A DNA stretch of 12,740 nt from an uncultured Faecalibacterium sp. (GTDB lineage: Bacteria > Bacillota > Clostridia > Oscillospirales > Ruminococcaceae): contig CAKSZE010000042.1 of the NCBI GenBank assembly GCA_934525325.1, forward strand, positions 1 to 12,740, read 5' to 3'. Positions 1 to 6,494 of this stretch are shown here, piece by piece. Numbering within the stretch: the first letter of the stretch is position 1; every line of letters starts with the position of its first letter. Position numbers and translations under genes: made by a program. A model generated the notes under the pieces. It had not been told where the DNA came from and searched no databases. It saw only the letters and a list, made by a program, of their open reading frames with translations.

Positions 1-275
1 TCCACATTGGGGATGCCGATGCCCTTATCTGTAATGGTGATGTGCACCTCCCGGTCGGGATAGACCGCAATGGTCATGCACACCGGCCCGATACGCTCCG
101 GGTAGGCGTGGACGATGCAATTGGTGACCGCCTCGGACACTGCCGTTTTCAGGTCGGCAAGCTGTGGCACGGTGGGGTCGTACCGTGCCAGAAAGGCCGC
201 CGTGACGCCGCGGGCATAGGCCTCGTTGCTACTGAGGGAATCGAACTGGACACGGGTGCTGTTCTCTGCTTTCAT
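1..275 (-). CDS. spoIIAB: Anti-sigma F factor SpoIIAB, C-terminal part cut by window edge
   Basis: This is the N-terminal 91 codons of SpoIIAB, the serine kinase/anti-sigma factor that holds sigma-F inactive in the forespore and phosphorylates SpoIIAA. It reads MKAENSTRVQFDSL and continues off the left edge. The GHKL-type ATPase N-box is visible as SEAVTNCIVHAY (about residues 47-58, with the expected Glu48 and Asn52), followed by the G1 box DKGIGIPNV (83-91) with its conserved Asp and Gly residues. The ATG overlaps the spoIIAA stop codon as ATGA, so the two are probably translationally coupled. In related genomes sigF follows; it would lie left of this window. The family assignment is secure from motifs and from the partner gene. 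The rest of the protein cannot be seen. Confidence 0.93.
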   Translation of the reverse strand, partial: MKAENSTRVQFDSLSSNEAYARGVTAAFLARYDPTVPQLADLKTAVSEAVTNCIVHAYPERIGPVCMTIAVYPDREVHITITDKGIGIPNV

Positions 276-595
276 TGCGCATTCTCCTTTTCTATATTCT
301 CCGTACAGGGGATGCCTGCCAGCCGCAGGACTTTTTGCAACTGCACTGGGGCGTGCTGCAGCCGCAGGGTCGTGCCCAAAACGCGGGCGCAGCGCTGCCG
401 CCCAAGGATGAGCCCGACGCCGGAGGAATCCATGAACCCCACCCCGCCAAGGTCTATAATTAAGGTGCGGGGGCTGCGGCTGACCAGTGCATCGTCCAGC
501 TGCATTCGCAGGCTTTGGGCGGCATCGTGGTCGATCTCCCCCGCCAGATAGGCGTACAGGGTCTCCCCTGCCGCGCTGAAGGTCACCGTTGCCAT
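272..595 (-). CDS. spoIIAA: Anti-anti-sigma factor SpoIIAA (STAS domain)
   Basis: A 107-residue STAS-domain protein, the usual length for SpoIIAA. Unphosphorylated SpoIIAA binds SpoIIAB and frees sigma-F; SpoIIAB inactivates it by phosphorylating a serine. The STAS core is clear: a beta strand ending TLIIDLGGVGFMDSSGVG (about 44-61), with Ser57 in the DSSG loop matching the phosphorylated serine of the Bacillus protein, followed by LILGR. The ATG is preceded by AAAAAAGGAG with 9 bases between GGAG and the start. Its stop overlaps the spoIIAB start (ATGA). The start lies only about 30 bases after a strong terminator, and no sigma-H promoter or Spo0A box was obvious upstream. The product is near certain; the promoter is not located. 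Confidence 0.93.
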   Translation of the reverse strand: MATVTFSAAGETLYAYLAGEIDHDAAQSLRMQLDDALVSRSPRTLIIDLGGVGFMDSSGVGLILGRQRCARVLGTTLRLQHAPVQLQKVLRLAGIPCTENIEKENAQ

Positions 596-617
596 TGCTT
601 GTCCATCTCCTTTTTTG

Positions 618-662
618 CAAAATAAAAGATCCCGTACACATAGCTTCAGTGTACGGGATCTT
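618..662 (-). terminator. Intrinsic terminator ending the valS-vanZ-folC-like unit
   Basis: A perfect 14-bp inverted repeat (AAGATCCCGTACAC at 626-639 with its complement at 649-662) encloses a 9-base loop. Read on the minus strand the stem is followed at once by TTATTTT. It lies 32 bases beyond the stop of the FolC-like gene and just before spoIIAA, so it separates the two units. On the plus strand the only T-run is several bases away from the stem and no gene needs terminating there. Confidence 0.88.
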
Positions 663-694
663 CGAGTTATTTTTTAGAAAAAGCTGTCGGCGGT

Positions 695-1960
695 TTATGC
701 CTTTGCCAGCAGCTCGGCAGCTTCCAGTGCTGCTGCCTCGCTGCCGCAGACCAGCAATCCGCGGCGGGTGTTGGCGTGCGCCAGCTGCACTGCTTCGTCC
801 AGACTGGTGCAAAGCTGGGCATCGAAGTGATATTTGGCCTTCTCGGTCAGACGCCGGGTCAGCTGCTCCTCCACACCGGCGGGCGTGACGAGATATACCT
901 TATCAAAGGGGCTCTCGCTCATGCCGGGCATGGTGGATTTATCCTTTTTCTGCTCCTCAGGGCTCAGGCCGGTCTCCAGCGCGGAGAAGAAGGCTTCGGC
1001 GCCCTCCTCCTCGGTCAGGCCGATGATGGCGCTCATGTGGCGCACCTTAGCCATGTTCAGCACGCGCAGCAGCGCAGCAGCCTGCTGCGGGGTGCGGCAG
1101 GCATCCAGAATGACCAGCGGGCGCTGGGAAAGTACCCGGATGCTGCAGCGGTTATCCACGGCAGCAATGCCATCCAGAATGGCTTCATCGGAGATGTCTG
1201 CCCCCTTGCGGCAGAGCGCCAGCGCCAGCTCCACCGCCATGGCGGCGTTGCCTGCGGCATGACGTCCCAGAAAGGCCAGCGGCACTGTGTAGCCGCCGTA
1301 GTCCACCCGGCTGGCGAACTGTTCTGCTTCCAAAAAGGTGATATCCTCCGGGTCGGGCACTACCAGCTCGCAGCCGCACTTGCCCGCAGCAACAATCAGC
1401 TCACTAAGCACCGCCTTGGGCTGCTCCGGCGCAGTGACGCAAATGCTGTCCTTGCGCATCACGCCGCCCGCCAGCGCAGCCAGACGCTCCACCGAACGGC
1501 TCACGCCGTCCGGCCCCACCGCTGTGACGGCGCACACCGGCATTTGGGGCAGTGCCGCAGCAAGCCCTGCGTCCGGCAGCTCTACTACCGCCAGCGTGCA
1601 GCCGGCTTCTCCAAAGCAGTATGCGGCGGCGGCAAGCTCTGCCGCCTGCATGGGCAGCTCCTCATGAGCGGCAAGAGCATCGGCGGCGCGGCACAGCAGT
1701 GCCTCGTCCACCGGCTCACCTGCCACCCGGATGCGAGCCGCAAGGGGCTCGCACCCGGCATGATAGACACCGGCACGAATGCCCTGCGCGTGCAGGATGG
1801 CTGTCAGCAGGCGCGCCACCGCCGTTTTACCGGCAGTGCCCGCTATGCCCACGAACTGCACCTGCTGCACCGAGACGGGCAGCAGTGCGCCCAGCTGTGC
1901 CGGGTCGGCAAAGCCGTCCGGCAGGGCTGCAAAATACTGATTTGCCTGTTGGATGGTCAT
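695..1960 (-). CDS. FolC-like Mur-ligase-family protein with degenerate active site
   Basis: A 421-residue protein of the folylpolyglutamate/dihydrofolate synthase type, the usual FolC length. Fold signatures in order: a P-loop GTAGKT (41-46, FolC norm GTNGKGS); ARIRVAGEPVDEALL (75-89), matching the FolC stretch after the P-loop; VVELPDAG (125-132) where FolC has LEVGLGGRLDATN; AVTAVGPDGVS (144-154) where FolC has ITSIGLDHT; LGRHAAGNA (231-239); and LDACRTPQQAAAL (285-297) where FolC has LDGAHNP. The metal-binding His, the carbamylated Lys region (REKAGI) and the His of DGAHNP appear to be missing, so activity is doubtful. The ATG at 1960 has AAAAGGAG upstream and overlaps the VanZ stop (ATGA). 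A longer reading upstream would run through the vanZ gene and is rejected. A valS-folC order is common in Firmicutes and supports the assignment. It could be a diverged enzyme or a pseudoenzyme. Confidence 0.75.
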   Translation of the reverse strand: MTIQQANQYFAALPDGFADPAQLGALLPVSVQQVQFVGIAGTAGKTAVARLLTAILHAQGIRAGVYHAGCEPLAARIRVAGEPVDEALLCRAADALAAHEELPMQAAELAAAAYCFGEAGCTLAVVELPDAGLAAALPQMPVCAVTAVGPDGVSRSVERLAALAGGVMRKDSICVTAPEQPKAVLSELIVAAGKCGCELVVPDPEDITFLEAEQFASRVDYGGYTVPLAFLGRHAAGNAAMAVELALALCRKGADISDEAILDGIAAVDNRCSIRVLSQRPLVILDACRTPQQAAALLRVLNMAKVRHMSAIIGLTEEEGAEAFFSALETGLSPEEQKKDKSTMPGMSESPFDKVYLVTPAGVEEQLTRRLTEKAKYHFDAQLCTSLDEAVQLAHANTRRGLLVCGSEAAALEAAELLAKA

Positions 1961-2469
1961 TCGTGTCTCCTTTTCATGTGATAATACAGCCCCTCGCAGG
2001 CCAGCAGCAGCACGATGGCGACAAGGATGCCTGCCAGAACACCGGCAGAATCCAGCCACACATCGGTGACCTGACTGCTGCGCCCCTCCGAGAAGAGCTG
2101 AATGGTCTCATCGGTCAGCGCTGTCAGCACACCGCCCAGCATGGGTACGGTGATATGCCGCAGCGGGTGACGGCTGTACACCCGCATACAGAGCATGAGC
2201 AGAAAGCCCTCCAGCATATACTCGCAAAAGTGTGCCAGCTTGCGCACGATGTGCATGGTCAGGCGGTCGGCCAGCCCCGGGTGACCCAGACGGCGCAGGA
2301 TGATACGCATCCACGCCAGCACCCGGCCGCTGGAGCCAGAGGAGACCGTAGCCACCGCCATGGAGTTGGAAAAGATGAACCAGATGCAGGCGATGAGGGC
2401 AACGGTAAAGACTACCCGCCCCGCAATGACCCACAACGAGGTGCGCTCCGTATCGTTATAGCGTTCCAC
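1957..2469 (-). CDS. VanZ-family integral membrane protein
   Basis: About 170 residues with the VanZ-family signatures. These are a first membrane segment VVFTVALIACIWFIFSNS (about 19-36), the conserved RKLAHFCEY (76-84), then DETIQLFSEGR (120-130) and VTDVWLDSAGVLAGI (134-148), followed by a last membrane helix and a short basic tail. VanZ itself gives low-level teicoplanin resistance, but most chromosomal members have no known function, and resistance should not be inferred here. No ATG fits. GTG at 2469, five bases after the valS stop, is my choice; TTG at 2436, with GGAG nine bases upstream, is an alternative that would drop 11 residues. The stop overlaps the next start as ATGA. It is wedged between valS and the folC-like gene and so is cotranscribed with them. 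Confidence 0.82.
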   Translation of the reverse strand: MERYNDTERTSLWVIAGRVVFTVALIACIWFIFSNSMAVATVSSGSSGRVLAWMRIILRRLGHPGLADRLTMHIVRKLAHFCEYMLEGFLLMLCMRVYSRHPLRHITVPMLGGVLTALTDETIQLFSEGRSSQVTDVWLDSAGVLAGILVAIVLLLACEGLYYHMKRRHE

Positions 2470-2473
2470 AGTC

Positions 2474-5179
2474 TCAACCCAGAGCCTTGATGCTCTGCTC
2501 GATATTGGCCAGCTTATCCTGACTCTTGGCGAACTTACTACGGATCTCCTCCACCAGAGCCGCCGGGGCACGCTCCACGAACTTGGGGTTGTTCAGCTGG
2601 TTGCCGAACATGGCCATTTCCTTTTCAGCCTTGGCCTTTTCCTTGTTCAGGCGTGCCAGCTCTTTCTCGCGGTCGATCAGCTCCATCATGGGGATAAAGC
2701 CGCGGGCGGCGTGGGTAGACACCTGCACCATGCCGTCGGTGCTGCCCTCGTACTTTTCGGTAAAGGTCACATCGGTAGCAAAGGCAAACTTTGCCAGATA
2801 GACCTGCGCGTTCTGGAAGGGTGCCGCATCGGCAGTTTCGATGATCATGCTGGTCTTTTTAGCGGGGTGCACGTTCATCTCGGTGCGCATGGTGCGCACA
2901 GCCTTGATATAATCCATCACCTTTTCAAAAGCTTCCTCCTCGGCGGCCCAGTTGTGGGCGGCATCAAAGGTGGGCCATGCCTGCGTCATGATGGTCTCGG
3001 CAGAGCCGGGCAGAGCCTGATACAGCTCCTCGGTGATGAAGGGCATGAAGGGATGCAGCAGCTTGAGGGCCTTATCCAGCACATACACCAGCACGCGGCG
3101 GGCAGTGTCGGCCTGCTGTGCGTCGCCGGAGTTCAGGCGGGGCTTTGCGATCTCGATGAACCAGTCGCAGTAGACGTCCCAGATGAAGCTGTTGATCTTC
3201 GCCGCAGCCAGACCCATCTCGTAGTGGTCGAGGTTGTCGCTCATGGCACCGGCCACCTGATTCAGCTTGGTCAGCACCCACTTGTCGCTCATGTCCAGCT
3301 TGTCCTCACTGGGCAGGCCGGGCTGGAAGTCCTCGGGCAGGTTCATCAGCACGAAGCGGGTGGCGTTCCACAGCTTGTTCGCAAAGTTGCGGGCAGCTTC
3401 CACCTTCTTCTCGCTGTAGCGCATATCGTTGCCCGGGGTAGAGCCGTCCACCAGCATGAAGCGCAGGGCGTCCGCGCCGTACTGGGCGATGACTTCCAGC
3501 GGGTCGATGCCGTTGCCAAGGCTCTTGGACATCTTGCGGCCCTGACTGTCGCGGACGATGCCGTGGATGCAGACGGTGTCGAAGGGGGCCTTGCCGGTGT
3601 AGGCAAGACCGGAGAAGATCATGCGGCTGACCCAGAAGCCGATGATGTCGTAGCCGGTGACGAGGGTGTTGGTGGGGTAGAAATACTTGAGGTCTTCGCT
3701 CTCTTCATTGGGCCAACCCAGCGTGCTGAAGGGCCACAGAGCGGAGGAGAACCAGGTATCCAGCGTATCGGGGTCCTGGGTCAGCTTTGTGCTGCCGCAC
3801 TTGGGGCAGGCGCAGGGAGCAGACTTTGCCACCACGGTCTCGCCGCAGTCGTCGCAGTACCATGCCGGGATCTGATGGCCCCACCACAGCTGACGGCTGA
3901 TGCACCAGTCGCGGGTGTTCTTCATCCAGTTCATATAGTTCTTGGTGAAGCGCTCGGGCACAAACTTGATCTCGCCCTTCTCCACGCTCTCGATGGCGGG
4001 CTTTGCCAGCGGCTCCATCTTGACGAACCACTGCTTGGACACCATGGGCTCGATGGTGGAGTGGCAGCGGTAGCAGGTGCCCACCTCGTGCTTGAGGGGC
4101 TCGATCTCCTTCAGGAAGCCGCCTGCTTCCAGATCGGCCAGAATGGCCTTGCGGGCCTCGAGGGTGGTCATGCCGGCGTACTTGCCGCAGTCCAGCACCT
4201 CAGGCTCATTGATGGTGTTCTTGCCGGCGGCGAACAGAGCATCGGCAGCAGCCTTGTCGGCAGCGCCGGTCATGTGACCGTCATAGGTGAACACACGCAC
4301 GATGGGCAGGTTGTGGCGCAGGCCCACCTCAAAGTCGTTGGGGTCGTGGGCGGGGGTGATCTTGACCACACCGGTACCCTTGGTCATGTCGGCGTGCTCG
4401 TCGCAGACAATGGGGATCTCCTTGTTCAGCAGGGGCAGCACCACATGGCAGCCGTGCAGATGGGCATAGCGGGGGTCGTCACCGTTGATGGCAACAGCGG
4501 TATCGCCCAGCATGGTCTCGGGACGGGTGGTAGCCAGCTCCAGCATCTCGCCGGTCTCCTTGACCGGGTACAGCAGGTGCCAGAAGCTGCCGTCCTTCTC
4601 CTCGTACTCCACCTCGGCGTCAGAAATGGAGGTGTTGCAGTGGGGGCACCAGTTGACCATGCGGTTGCCGCGGTAGATCAGGCCCTTGTCGTACAGGCGC
4701 ACGAACACTTCCTTGACGGCCTCAGAGCAGCCCTCGTCCATGGTAAAGCGCTCACGCTCCCAGTCGCAGCTGCTGCCCAGCTTCTTCAGCTGGCTGACGA
4801 TGCGGTTGCCGTACTTGGTCTTCCATGCCCATGCACGGTCCAGAAAACCATCGCGGCCCACCATCTCCTTGGTCAGACCCTCGGCGCGCATAGCCTCCAC
4901 CACCTTGGCCTCGGTGGCAATGGAGGCGTGGTCGGTGCCGGGCACCCACAGGGCGGCATAGCCCTGCATCCGCTTGGTGCGGATGAGGATATCCTGCATG
5001 GTGTTATCCACCGCATGACCCATGTGCAGCTGACCGGTAACGTTCGGCGGCGGCATCACGATGGTATAAGGTTTCTTGTCCGGATCGGCCTTCGTGTGGA
5101 AGTAGCCGCCATCCAGCCAGAACTGGTAGATACGATCCTCCACCTGACTGGGATCGTACTGCTTTGCAAGCTCTTTCAT
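2474..5179 (-). CDS. valS: Valyl-tRNA synthetase
   Basis: ValS charges tRNA-Val with valine in the cytoplasm, and its CP1 domain clears mischarged threonine. The 901-residue product shows all class Ia landmarks: PPPNVTGQLHMGHA with the HIGH signature at 52-55, WCPHC (177-181) in a zinc-knuckle-like loop, the editing-site motifs TTRPET (217-222) and GTGVVKITPAHDPND (268-282), a second Cys pair (CYRCHS) and a further four-Cys cluster (CDDCG ... CACPKC). KMSKS lies at 549-553, followed by the anticodon-binding domain. The last 68 residues form the Lys/Glu-rich ValS coiled coil (about 834-901). The ATG at 5179 has GGGAGG five bases upstream. A longer reading would extend into the T-box leader and is rejected. 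Expression is set by the upstream T-box. VanZ starts right after the stop. Confidence 0.98.
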   Translation of the reverse strand: MKELAKQYDPSQVEDRIYQFWLDGGYFHTKADPDKKPYTIVMPPPNVTGQLHMGHAVDNTMQDILIRTKRMQGYAALWVPGTDHASIATEAKVVEAMRAEGLTKEMVGRDGFLDRAWAWKTKYGNRIVSQLKKLGSSCDWERERFTMDEGCSEAVKEVFVRLYDKGLIYRGNRMVNWCPHCNTSISDAEVEYEEKDGSFWHLLYPVKETGEMLELATTRPETMLGDTAVAINGDDPRYAHLHGCHVVLPLLNKEIPIVCDEHADMTKGTGVVKITPAHDPNDFEVGLRHNLPIVRVFTYDGHMTGAADKAAADALFAAGKNTINEPEVLDCGKYAGMTTLEARKAILADLEAGGFLKEIEPLKHEVGTCYRCHSTIEPMVSKQWFVKMEPLAKPAIESVEKGEIKFVPERFTKNYMNWMKNTRDWCISRQLWWGHQIPAWYCDDCGETVVAKSAPCACPKCGSTKLTQDPDTLDTWFSSALWPFSTLGWPNEESEDLKYFYPTNTLVTGYDIIGFWVSRMIFSGLAYTGKAPFDTVCIHGIVRDSQGRKMSKSLGNGIDPLEVIAQYGADALRFMLVDGSTPGNDMRYSEKKVEAARNFANKLWNATRFVLMNLPEDFQPGLPSEDKLDMSDKWVLTKLNQVAGAMSDNLDHYEMGLAAAKINSFIWDVYCDWFIEIAKPRLNSGDAQQADTARRVLVYVLDKALKLLHPFMPFITEELYQALPGSAETIMTQAWPTFDAAHNWAAEEEAFEKVMDYIKAVRTMRTEMNVHPAKKTSMIIETADAAPFQNAQVYLAKFAFATDVTFTEKYEGSTDGMVQVSTHAARGFIPMMELIDREKELARLNKEKAKAEKEMAMFGNQLNNPKFVERAPAALVEEIRSKFAKSQDKLANIEQSIKALG

Positions 5180-5212
5180 AGTGTCCTCCCAAAAATTTGA
5201 TGAAGTGGGACG

Positions 5213-5249
5213 CAAAAAGCCGCCCCACGGAACGTTCCATGGGACGGCT
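5213..5249 (-). terminator. T-box regulatory terminator
   Basis: A long GC-rich hairpin (5218-5249; arms AGCCGTCCCATGGAA and TTCCGTGGGGCGGCT, with some G-U pairs) is followed on the minus strand by TTTTT. Its 5' arm overlaps the antiterminator 3' arm, so uncharged tRNA-Val should prevent it from forming. It also appears to be the only terminator downstream of the glycosyltransferase/flippase genes. Confidence 0.9.
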
Positions 5250-5465
5250 GTAAATACATGACCGCGGTACCACCCAAATTGCGCGGAAACTTCCGCGCCC
5301 CTTGATGCCCCTGTAACGTAGGGCAGACCCGAAAGCGGCTTACCGGCAAGGCTCACCGCTTCTGCTCCAAAGTGACAGTGCCCCGCCGGTATCCCGCCGG
5401 GTTTTCAGCTGCCCCCGGCTCTCTGTGCGGTCCCAGACGATGCACACTCTTTTTCAACGCATTTA
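5213..5465 (-). ncRNA. Valine-specific T-box leader of valS
   Basis: A tRNA-sensing leader of about 250 nt read on the minus strand. The hallmark T-box GGGTGGTACCGCGGT is at 5261-5275; its UGGU bulge (5269-5272) would pair with the ACCA 3' end of uncharged tRNA-Val, whose discriminator base is A. Stem I carries AGAGAGCCGG (the AG-rich distal bulge) with a loop closed by CCCGGC. It is followed on its 3' side by CTGTCACTTTGGAGC, where I read GUC (5374-5376) as the valine specifier codon. A GC-rich hairpin (5281-5298) matches stem III. The 3' arm of the antiterminator (GCCGTCCC) is also the 5' arm of the terminator at 5218-5249. This leader accounts for nearly all of the 322-base gap between valS and the glycosyltransferase. 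Family is certain; the exact specifier is read by eye. Confidence 0.95.
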
Positions 5466-5472
5466 TAAAAAG

Positions 5473-5501
5473 AATATAGCGTTTTTTGTGGGATTTGTCA
5501 A
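5473..5501 (-). promoter_or_regulatory. Sigma-A promoter for the T-box/valS unit
   Basis: A perfect -35 box TTGACA (5496-5501), a 17-base spacer and a -10 box TATATT (5473-5478) on the minus strand, giving a start near 5465. The -35 box begins directly after the TGA stop (5502-5504) of the upstream glycosyltransferase gene, leaving no room for a separate terminator. Confidence 0.88.
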
Positions 5502-6494
5502 TCAGTTTTTCAAACCTTTCACCCAACGCACCAGTTTCCATACCTTTGCACCAAGATGCGGGCAGTACAGCAGTGTGAACACGCGGACTTTTTCTGCCCG
5601 GTTGCGCACCGGCATGTGGGCATAGGCCCGCCGATGGTGCCGCGCCTTCTGGATGAGCTGTTTTTGCAGCTGCGGCTCAACCCGGGCATCATGCATCCGA
5701 TAATAGATGCGGGCATAGGCGCTCAGCAGCAGCCCTTCGGCAGAGTTCCGGAAGGGTTCCGCCTGGTCTTGTACCAGTTCCCGGATCCGTTCCCACGCCA
5801 AGACTTCGCTGTACTGCCGCATGGAAAACGCCTGCTTATACGCGGAATCCTGCCGCTGCCGATACAGATACAGCTTTTCGGGCCGGTATGCAAAGCGTCC
5901 CGCCTTCAGAAAAGCCTGTAAAAAGAACACCGAGTCCTCTCCAACCGAAAGACCGGGGTCGAACCGTACCTGCTGCAGCACCTCCCGGCGGTAAAGCACA
6001 CGCCAGCACTGACTACAGCTGCCAGTTTTACCATAGGCATAGTCTGCCGTGGTGATGGTGCAGACCGGTTCCTCCGGTACAGCCACAGAAAGTGCCTGCA
6101 CCATCTGTGCACCCCAAACTTCCCGAAAACCGCACACCGCCATCGGGGTATCCTGCTGTGCAAGCGCTGCATACAGCCGTTCCAGATACTGCGGCAGCAC
6201 TGCATCGTCCGGGTCTACAAATCCGATATAGGTACCTCTTGCGTATTCCAGCCCGAAGTTTCTGGCCAGTGCCACCCCGCCGTTTTCCTTATGAAAAACG
6301 CGCAGCCGGTCATCCTTTGCTGCATAGCACTGCAGGATCTCCAGACTTGCATCGGCGGAACCGTCATCCACCAGCAGCAGCTCAAAATCTCCGCAGGTCT
6401 GTGCCAGCATGCTGTCGAGAAATTCCGGCAGGTACCGCCCCACATTATAGACAGGAACGATCACCGAAATCAACGGTTGTTCCTTCGTGTTCAT
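5502..6494 (-). CDS. Family 2 glycosyltransferase (second of two)
   Basis: A 330-residue GT-A fold glycosyltransferase that would transfer a sugar from a nucleotide-sugar donor during surface-polysaccharide assembly at the inner face of the membrane. Visible motifs are ISVIVPVYNVGRYL at the N-terminus, the nucleotide-binding LVDDGS (41-46), NGGVALARN (71-79), the metal-binding GFVDPDDA (91-98, DxD type), and a later VGEDSVFF (184-191), where the Glu-Asp pair is the usual catalytic base region. The C-terminal 100 or so residues are basic, with no clear membrane helix. The ATG has AAAAGGAG upstream and overlaps the flippase stop (ATGA). Its TGA is followed directly by the valS promoter. Donor and acceptor cannot be predicted from the sequence. 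Confidence 0.92.
   Translation of the reverse strand: MNTKEQPLISVIVPVYNVGRYLPEFLDSMLAQTCGDFELLLVDDGSADASLEILQCYAAKDDRLRVFHKENGGVALARNFGLEYARGTYIGFVDPDDAVLPQYLERLYAALAQQDTPMAVCGFREVWGAQMVQALSVAVPEEPVCTITTADYAYGKTGSCSQCWRVLYRREVLQQVRFDPGLSVGEDSVFFLQAFLKAGRFAYRPEKLYLYRQRQDSAYKQAFSMRQYSEVLAWERIRELVQDQAEPFRNSAEGLLLSAYARIYYRMHDARVEPQLQKQLIQKARHHRRAYAHMPVRNRAEKVRVFTLLYCPHLGAKVWKLVRWVKGLKN

Noticed and set aside
776..1981. Long plus-strand frame (401 codons) across the FolC-like gene
   Set aside because: It is antisense to a gene with a good ribosome site and FolC-family motifs; the plus-strand product has no recognisable motif.
1957..2469. Glycopeptide-resistance gene vanZ
   Set aside because: It is a VanZ-family membrane protein, but no vanS/R/H/A/X genes are near and the family is mostly of unknown function, so a resistance call is not supported.
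2711..5200. Very long open frame (829 codons) on the plus strand across valS
   Set aside because: It is antisense to a fully convincing valS with all synthetase motifs. High GC and codon bias keep the opposite frame free of stops, and its protein (rich in His, Gly, Val and Leu) shows no domain I recognise.
5353..5541. Small minus-strand frame of 62 codons in the valS leader
   Set aside because: It lies across the promoter and T-box stem I, whose structure explains the sequence; it has no ribosome site.
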